A DNA stretch of 64,000 nucleotides from Corynespora cassiicola (Eukaryota > Ascomycota > Dothideomycetes > Pleosporales > Corynesporascaceae), in NCBI GenBank assembly GCA_022059125.1, contig JAEUWY010000001.1, forward strand, positions 496,001 through 560,000, in the 5' to 3' direction. The notes under the pieces were generated by a model that searched no databases, was not told the origin of the DNA, and saw only the letters and a list, made by a program, of their open reading frames with translations. Both the position numbers and the translations under genes were made by a program. Positions 57,024 through 64,000 of the stretch are shown here, in pieces. The first letter of the stretch is position 1. Each line of letters begins with the position of its first letter.

Positions 57024-59152
57024 CAGTAAGGTGATACGAAAAAAACTTGCTTAAAAAAATAGCAGTTTTTAAACTTATATAACTTTCTACTTAAACTAGT
57101 TATAAAAATAAAAAAAATTAGTTAAATAGATTTCTATTAAAGCTTTAGACTTGGAAATTAAAAATTAGAGTTTGTATTAAAGTTATAAGGTTATAAATAA
57201 GCTTAAAGTAGAGGTAAAAAAAATTGTAAAATTAAGTGCTGATTTATTTTTTATCTAGCGTATAATTTCATTTTTTTATTTAATTATTATAAATTTATAT
57301 ACTATATGTATATACATAACAAAAATTTCTATAAGTTTTTTATTTAAAAAATAATAATAATAATAGTAGAAAAAAAAGTTTAAAAAAACCAAACTATATA
57401 AATATATTAATAATTAATTAAATTATTAATATTTTGTATAATACCTATTAGCCTTAACAACTGCTTCTCAACGCTTAAGTAAAGATAATATATAATTGTC
57501 TATTACTTTTTGTAGAATTAAATTCTATTTTTTATTTATAGCGTTTATAAATAAAGTATTATCTTTTTTATTATTTTTTTAACCTAATAAATTAGGATTT
57601 AATTTTTTGAAATTATTTTTTAGTATAGCCTAGACGTTTTCTATAGGTGCTAAATCTGGGCTATAAGCTAGATATTTAAATAATTTAATTTTTTTTTAAA
57701 CTAGTTTAAAACTAGTTTAGCTGTATAAATTTTTAAATTATTTTATTAAAATTTCCAGTCTATAAACTTATTAGTATTTATATTAATTTTATAATTTCAT
57801 AATTAATAAAAATTAATTTAATTAAATATTAAATTTAATAAAAAAATAAAAAAAAAGGTATAAAAACTAACCGGGTTTTATTTGTTTTTTAATAATAAAT
57901 TTTAATACTTTTTATATATAATCTGTATTATTAAAGTTATTTTTAGAATTAGATATTTTAATAAATACTAATTCTAATCTTCCTTCTATTTAAATAGCTT
58001 TTTATACTGATATAATAATATCTTAAGCTGTAATTTAATTAGTATAAAATCTTTTAAAAAAGTACTTAAACTAAAAAATTATAATTAATTTTTAATTAAT
58101 TTGAATTTTTTTAAATCTTAATTTTTTTAAATTTTTGTTTTACTTATAATTTAATTTTATAGAAGCTAATTCAGCCCCTATACTCTTATTTTTTTTTTCT
58201 AATATATTTTTGTTTAGAACCTAGACCTTTTTTTATTACTAACTTATTAGAAAATATAATTTTTTTAAATTTATATTCTGTAAATTTTTTAATTATTTTT
58301 TTATATATTTTATTATTATTTTAGCTTTTTTTATTTAAATACAGCTTTTTAGTACTAGTTTTTATACTATAATTTTTTTTTAAAAATATTTTTATAAGCT
58401 TCTTTTAAATATTTTTATATTATTTTTAAAAATATTTTTTTATTTATTTTCTAGAGCTTTTAATTAAATCTTTATTAATAATTCTTTTTTCTTTTTTAAA
58501 AAGCTTACTTTTTTTTTAGCTTTATTCAAGCTATTAAATAATTTATATTTTTTATTAATTTGATTTATAGTATAAGTAATACTATTTCTAGATTTATTTA
58601 ATAAATTAGAAATAGTTATAATAGGTGTATTAGCTTTATATAAAAGATTAACTTTTTCTTTATCTTCTGAAAAGGAGAGTTCCATCTTGTCTTTGTTAGA
58701 AGGAAATAGAGACTTACATTTTAATTTTCAAGATATTTATTTATATACTAATTTAACTAGCTTATTATTATGTAATAATACTTATGTAATTAAAACTTTA
58801 TTTTTTAAACATTAATTTTTTATAATCTAAATATAAAAATATAGCTTTAGTGTTTGCTTACGTAATACAAACTAAACCTAATTAAGTTAGCGTAAAATAA
58901 AAAGTTTAAATAATTTTTCAAATAAAAAATAAATTAGCTTTTAAATTTATACTTTTTTTTACCTCTACTTTAAGCTTATTTATAACCTTATAACTTTAAT
59001 ACAAACTCTAATTTTTAATTTCCAAGTCTAAAGCTTTAATAAAAATCTATTTAACTATTTTTTTTTATTTTTATAACTAGTTTAAGTAGAAAGTTATATA
59101 AGTTTAAAAACTGCTATTTTTTTAAGCAAGTTTTTTTCGTGTCACCCCACTG
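57024..59152 (-). mobile_element. Tc1/mariner-type transposon
   Basis: 2.13 kb, starting CAGT and ending ACTG, flanked by TA on both sides (57022-57023 and 59153-59154). Terminal inverted repeats are long, about 220 bp (57024-57250 and 58925-59152). Their ends read CAGTAAGGTGATACG on the left and CAGTGGGGTGACACG on the right (inverted), which differ only by C-to-T or G-to-A changes. It encodes a decayed transposase on the minus strand. Confidence 0.85.
57426..58685 (-). pseudogene. Tc1/mariner transposase remnant
   Basis: The N-terminal 73 codons are open from ATG 58683-58685 (MELSFSEDKEK) and form a helix-turn-helix (LYKANTPIITISNLLNKSRNSI). Frames then break up. The C-terminal part near 57590-57670 reads AYSPDLAPIENV*AILKNNF, the last part of a Tc1-type DDE domain (YSPDLNPIENxW), where the Trp codon is now a stop, as RIP would produce. 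The end is at 57426. Confidence 0.8.
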
Positions 59153-59840
59153 TATATACTTAATTTAAAATTTTAAATGTTTACGTTTTAGCTTTATAAA
59201 ATAGTAGACATAGTTAATAAACTACTAGCTATATATAGTAGAATACTAGTAAATCAAAACTAACTTTAATAGTTTATATTTTCTATAAAAAAATGTAAAA
59301 CAGCTTTTAATTATATAAAAAACTATTAAAAAATATTTTAGAAAAATATATATATAATAAACGCGTGGTTTTAATTTATATTAAATATAAAAATAAAATA
59401 AATTGTATATAATATTAATATCTATAATTTTAATAGAATACATTTGTAAATAAATATAATTATTTTTATAAAAGTTATTATAGATTTAAAGTATTATATA
59501 GAACTTATTATTATACAGTTAAGTAGCTAAAAATAAGTTATAGTTATTCAAAATATCTGCGCTGGTAAGTACGCGATTCTACTATTAATTATTTATAAAA
59601 AACATATTTAAATTTTTGCTTAGTATAAAAATAATTTTATACTATATAATTAAAAGCTTTTATAATTTAAAAATAGCTAAATAAGTAATATATTTAGTTT
59701 TAAATAATTAAAGTATTTTAATAAGTATACAAAAACGCGTTAAAAAAAATTATATAAACTGTTTATTTTTAATAGCTATAAAAGCTGTTTTAACTAAATT
59801 TTAAAAGTTACTACTTTATATAAAAGTTTTTTATTTATTA

Positions 59841-61684
59841 TAATGTAAACTATAAACAAGCGAGCTATATAAGTAAGCGAGCTATTTTTTAACTACCCTA
59901 ACGCGTACGTAACTACCTATTTAACTACTTTAAAAAAATACTATAATAACTTAATATAAAAAATAACTATAGTAGTTATACTATTATTTTATATATATAA
60001 AATTTATATATTTTTTTTATAGCGCGTACAGCGTGTTTTTAACTACTAGCTACTACTAAAATAAACTATTTTCTTACGCCTTTTTTTATTTAATTACTTT
60101 TTAATATTTTTTTAAGCTATAATTTTAGTTTTTTTAGTTCTTATTAAAAAGACTTTATACTAAATTTATTTATTTTTTTGCTTTATACGCTGCGTAGCAG
60201 TTTTATTATTTTTTTTAAAATTTTTAAGCCGCGTATAAAGCAATATTATAAATTAGTATTATAGTACTTTTATTAAACTAAGTAAAAGCTTTAATAATTA
60301 AAACTAGTAATAAACTTTTATATTTTCTAATTCTGTTTTAAATTAATATTAATTAAACTTCTAGTTTATACGCGTTACTTAGTATTTTAGCTTTTTATAA
60401 AATAGTTTTAAAAATAGCTAGTATAAACATACGTAGCTTTATATTAAACTTTAATAATACTATTTTTAAATTATATAAAACTATTTTTACTTTTTAGAAG
60501 TTTGCGCGTATATTAGCTTTTATAAAAAATTATTTAAAAACTTTTTTAAAAGCTAGTAGAAAAATAGTTTTATTAATATAGTTAATATAATTATGTGCTA
60601 AGCTAAAATTTTTATTATTATACGCCCGCTTTAAAAGTAAAAAACACTTTATATTAAAAAATTAAAAAATATAATAAATATAAAAGTATATAAAAAGTAA
60701 TAATTTTATTTACTTTACAGAAGTTTTAAAAAACTAAAAAATTAAAGCTTCTATAACTATTAATAATAAATAATTAGTATATTTTTATTATACAGCTCTG
60801 CGTATAAACGTTAAAATACTTTAACTAATACATTTTTAGCTTATTTATTATTTAGCCTGTTTTACTAAGTAATATATACTAACTAAATAAAATATTATTA
60901 TTTTTATACTATAAAAAAAAGTAGTATTTACTTATAAAAATAATAAAAAAAAATTATTTAGCTATACGCGTTAATTTTTAAATTACTATAATTTATTTAT
61001 AATTATTTAGCTAAATAATTTTAAGTTAATTTTATTTTTTTAAAATTATAACTACTAATTAAGCTAAAATTACCTTTACTATAAAGCCTATTTTATTAAA
61101 GTTATACGTATTTTTATTAATAATATTGTATTTTTTTTATAATACAGTAATTTAAACTAAAAGCTAATAATTTTAAAATTTTTATATTAAACGCGCTAGT
61201 AATTCTGCTAATAAATTAATAAAACTTAAAAATTTAGATAATACTTAATAAAATTATTAAACTATTTGATACTAATATAGCTTACTTTTTACGTAGTAAG
61301 TAAGTAATTAATTAGTTATATTATATATAATAGTTAGCGTAAGCGTAAAATTTTATAAATTTAATTTAAAAATATAAATAATAATAACTTTTTTTTAAGC
61401 TTAGTTAGCTATTTTAAATTAAAATTATAATTATATTTTATAGATTATTTAGCGCGTTATTTCTAAATTATAGTTTTTATTATATTTTAAATAGCAGTAG
61501 TATTTTATATCTTTTAATTAAATAATTTTTAATAGTTAGAAAAATAAAAATTAATAAATTCTCTGTATAGGTTAATTAAAAAATTTTTAGTTATAGTATT
61601 ATAAATATAAGTAGTATATATTAAAGTAGATAAAAAATATTTAACTTACTTATCCGCGTAACTCGCTTATTTTTTATATTATTA
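59841..61684 (-). mobile_element. Fot1/pogo-type DNA transposon remnant, copy B
   Basis: About 1.84 kb, the usual size of Fot1-like elements. The reverse complement aligns along copy A (39740-41243), including the IYNF…TGF region and the region around LLIINS. Both ends carry TAAT(G/A)TA…TAAGC(A/G)AG-type termini next to TA; the right boundary is uncertain by a few bases. No intact frame remains. Confidence 0.7.
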
Positions 61685-61907
61685 TAATAGTTTTTTATAT
61701 TTCATTATTATATTATTTATTTTTAGAAAATAAGTTTACAGATAACTATATATCTACTTAAATATTTAAAAATAAATAGCTTATTTATATAAATAAAAAT
61801 CAAATTTTAAAAAAGCTTAATAATATATTTTATTTATATACTTTATTTAATTAAAAATTACGTTAAATTAAACGTACTATTTTTTGCATTTAAAATTAAC
61901 TTGAGAT

Positions 61908-61992
61908 TATAAAAAGTATAAGTATAGAGCTGTATTTATCTATAGCAATTAATTAGGCTATTATTCTTTATCTCCGCGCTTATACTTTATAG
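61908..61992 (+). repeat. Short dispersed repeat, copy 2
   Basis: Second copy of the 42335-42425 sequence. It forms the exact right edge of RIP block 2. Confidence 0.6.
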
Positions 61993-62025
61993 AAAATTTG
62001 GCCAGGCTGGGCTTGCCTTAATTAG

Positions 62026-62845
62026 TTAGTCTGCACTAACGGTACAAGTTGAAAGCTCCACCCAATTCTTAGACCACTTGTAGATATTTGGATCCTTGTC
62101 AGCAGAGGGACCACCAACAATAGACTTCAGCACTACGTCAAAACAATGGTCCATATGTGGATTGGTTGTGTATAGCTCGCCAAACTGTTCCCAATTGTCT
62201 TTGAACTGTATCAATCTCTTCATCCAAAACGCGCAATGTACGGCGTGATCCACTGGCGCTGAGAGGTAAGGGGGCGCAGGCCTGACTCTTTCAGACATAG
62301 CCTCGAAATTAATGGGATGAGACCCTTCATCATCGAATGGTTGCCATGTGCCCATACTCATGTAATACTCTATCGTCGCATAGTCAAGACAAGGTTCTGG
62401 GACCCAGGCCTGAGCAAGGGGGTCAAAACTGCATCCGAGAGCTCTTGCTTCAGCTGTAGAGTTTCCGCAGTGAAGTATATGTAATCGTGGCGAGGCTGGT
62501 GCACCTATCGAATACTGAAACAGCATTCCCGCAAAGAATATTACGGCATTAGCCACCGTAATAAGCAACAAGTTTCGTACAGAGTATGGCGACTTTGTAG
62601 GAGTAGATGTGCGTGGGTGTATCTGTATTACATTAAAATGTGATCATGAGCTCTGAAGTAGTCAGACGCCTTAATCACACTTGCATAGCAGCTATGTGAT
62701 GTAGTCGTAAACTTACATCATTGGTAATATTCTCTTTTCCAAGAAGTTGACCACTCTCTTGTGCTTCTTTGCCTTCTGTTTCTCCCTTGCCATAATATTG
62801 TCGTAACCTCCATATGGTAGCTCGGGCTGTACGCTTCGCGAACAT
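62026..62845 (-). CDS. Type II membrane protein with two HxxHC motifs
   Basis: Exons 62717-62845 and 62026-62622 (intron 94 bp, GTAAGT … ATACAG) give 241 aa from ATG 62843-62845. There is a cytosolic basic N-terminus, then one membrane segment at about 61-82 (LLITVANAVIFFAGMLFQY), then an outer domain. That domain holds LHCGNSTAEARALGCSFD and two HxxHC motifs, HAVHC (169-173) and HMDHC (199-203). Known: paired HxxHC motifs after a single N-terminal membrane helix are typical of the DUF3328/UstYa oxidase family. The HCG…EA…GC block belongs to a widespread fungal membrane-protein family that may be a distant relative. No RiPP precursor is seen nearby. It stands alone in a 1.3-kb GC-normal island. 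Confidence 0.75.
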
Positions 62846-63237
62846 GACTTGGAGCGTTTCCTGCCTCGCTCCTAAACGACAGGTGCTCGCGGGAATATTG
62901 ACAATACCTATTCCGAAACCTGATTGCAGAATTATTCCGTCAGTGGCAGGTAGAAAAAAAAGGGGGTAATAGCAGAAGTGGTTATGGGTTGGATAGAACA
63001 ATTAAGAGTTCATGAATAGTTACAAGATCGATTCTTTATGCAAGGTAGGCGTGCAGGGGTTGTTGAATCGTTTCCCTTGCTTTCGATAAATATCCGCTGG
63101 TCCTGCAGCGTGTTGCGACCGTCATCGGACAGATAGCGCCGGAGCTTCCCGTATTGTCCCACCGAAATATCCGCTGTCGCATTTCTGTCAAAGATTTGGC
63201 GAAGCAGACAGTATCACGTGATCTCGGAGATTGTATT
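62846..63237. promoter_or_regulatory. Upstream region of the HxxHC gene
   Basis: About 390 bp of normal composition. No specific site is recognised. Confidence 0.35.
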
Positions 63238-64000
63238 TAGGGCCTGTTTAGCAGCTCCAGATTTCAGCTCCGGATTAGATCTAAATTAGATTATTTTTAG
63301 TTCTATTTTATGATATTAAAGCGAATAATTATCGAAAGAGCTACGGGAGTCTTTTTCTCTTAGCTGTGCTAGGCTAAAACTAAACAGTAAATATAAATTA
63401 ATAAAAAAAAACAGAAATAATACTAGTTAAATATTTAATAAAATAGTAAATAAAAATAATAAAAAATAATTAGATTATTAATAAGTAAGTAAGTAATTTC
63501 TATTTTATAAGCTTACTAGCTTACTAGCTTACTAGTTTATAAATTTATAACTATATAAGTTATAAGTTATAGATCGTAAGTCGCAAAAGTAAAAGACAAA
63601 TAATTATAATTAATAAACTAGTAAGATTTTTTTTAATAATTTATTAAGCTGTAAATAGTAATTCTAATATATAAAAATACTATTTACTAAACTAAAACTA
63701 TATGTAATAAATTTTTAACTATAATTTTTAAGTTACAGTTTTTTTAAATTAATAAAAAAGTATTTAATTATAATTAAAATTTAATTTATTATTAATAAGC
63801 TGTTTTACAGAACTAAAATAGTTTATAATTAATTTAGTATAAATAACTATAATAGCTGTAATAGTCTGTAGAGTTTTAATTTTTATAGCTATATTTAATA
63901 TAATTAATATTATTTTAATAACTTTAGTTTATAATAAAAATTTTCTTTTTTTGAAAACTTTAGCTAAAACTTTAACTAAAACTCTAATCAGATTTCTATT
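63238..64000. repeat. Start of a third AT-rich repeat block
   Basis: It begins AGGGCCTGTTTAG, an end-like motif that recurs in RIP-altered form at about 46492 (AGAGCCTATTTAG). Positions 63340-63580 repeat the sequence found twice in inverted form at 55540-56240. AT richness and CA/TG depletion increase to the window end. Confidence 0.65.

Larger units (their letters stand above)
46491..61995. repeat. RIP-degraded AT-rich block 2
   Basis: 15.5 kb with CA/TG depletion and a nested repeat landscape: an undefined repeat (46491-47533), a full-length Gypsy element (47539-55383), a palindromic repeat (55540-56240), a 26-bp tandem array (56286-56420), a Tc1/mariner element (57024-59152), undefined sequence (59155-59840) and Fot1 copy B (to about 61684). 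There are no host genes. Confidence 0.9.

Noticed and set aside
37111..64000. CRISPR array or replication origin suggested by AT-rich repeats
   Set aside because: The repeats are RIP-degraded transposons and microsatellites in a eukaryotic genome.
1..64000. tRNA or rRNA genes
   Set aside because: I saw no cloverleaf with B-box GGTTCGANTCC or rRNA-like segment; a dedicated scan was not possible.

Overview
The window looks like a filamentous ascomycete, most likely a Pezizomycotina of the Dothideomycetes type. The genes have short introns (45-94 bp) with GTRNGT-like donors and CTRAC/CTAAT-like branch sites. HET, HET-NACHT-WD40, FunK1 and DUF3435 families are present. The genome is sharply split into normal-GC segments and very AT-rich blocks in which CA/TG dinucleotides are almost gone and TA is in excess, the signature of repeat-induced point mutation (RIP). 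Species cannot be read from the sequence.

Layout. 0-5.8 kb: a HET-domain gene, a small unrecognised gene and a Fic/Doc gene. 5.8-11.2 kb: a 5.35-kb perfect palindrome whose two 2661-bp arms each carry an intact secreted PAN/coiled-coil gene; its outer ends share a terminal module with the next element. 11.4-13.0 kb: a two-exon PD-(D/E)XK nuclease-like gene. 13.2-17.2 kb: a 4.0-kb segment bounded by 58-bp imperfect terminal inverted repeats, carrying an intact HET-NACHT-WD40 (NLR) gene. 19.6-21.1 kb: a BCS1-like AAA ATPase. 22.5-30 kb: a convergent pair of unrecognised multi-exon genes, a small Cys protein, a kinase-like gene with a DFA motif, a decayed nuclease-like gene and a basic unknown protein. 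30-33 kb has no supported gene. 33.3-36.7 kb: an intact six-exon, 1072-aa DUF3435 tyrosine recombinase (the family of Starship 'captains') with C2H2-like fingers and a C-terminal chromodomain, preceded by a nine-copy CCTGAGC array phased at 10-11 bp. It ends at the border of the first RIP block.

37.1-41.6 kb: RIP block 1 (Gypsy chromovirus remnant, Fot1/pogo remnant). 41.6-46.5 kb: a GC-normal island with an enolase-superfamily dehydratase-like gene and a truncated FunK1 kinase pseudogene. 46.5-62.0 kb: RIP block 2, with a complete but RIP-dead Gypsy LTR element (both LTRs and a 5-bp target duplication seen), a palindrome, a 26-bp tandem repeat, a Tc1/mariner element and a second Fot1 copy. 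62.0-62.9 kb: a two-exon membrane protein with two HxxHC motifs. 63.2-64 kb: the start of another AT block.

Reading of the whole. The left 37 kb is a dense accessory region of allorecognition or immunity-type genes (HET, NLR, Doc/Fic, kinase-like, nuclease-like). The recombinase is transcribed leftward into this gene set, as a Starship captain would be into its cargo. That relation is inference: no element ends have been proven. Many exon joins below were worked out by hand from splice signals and frame continuity.
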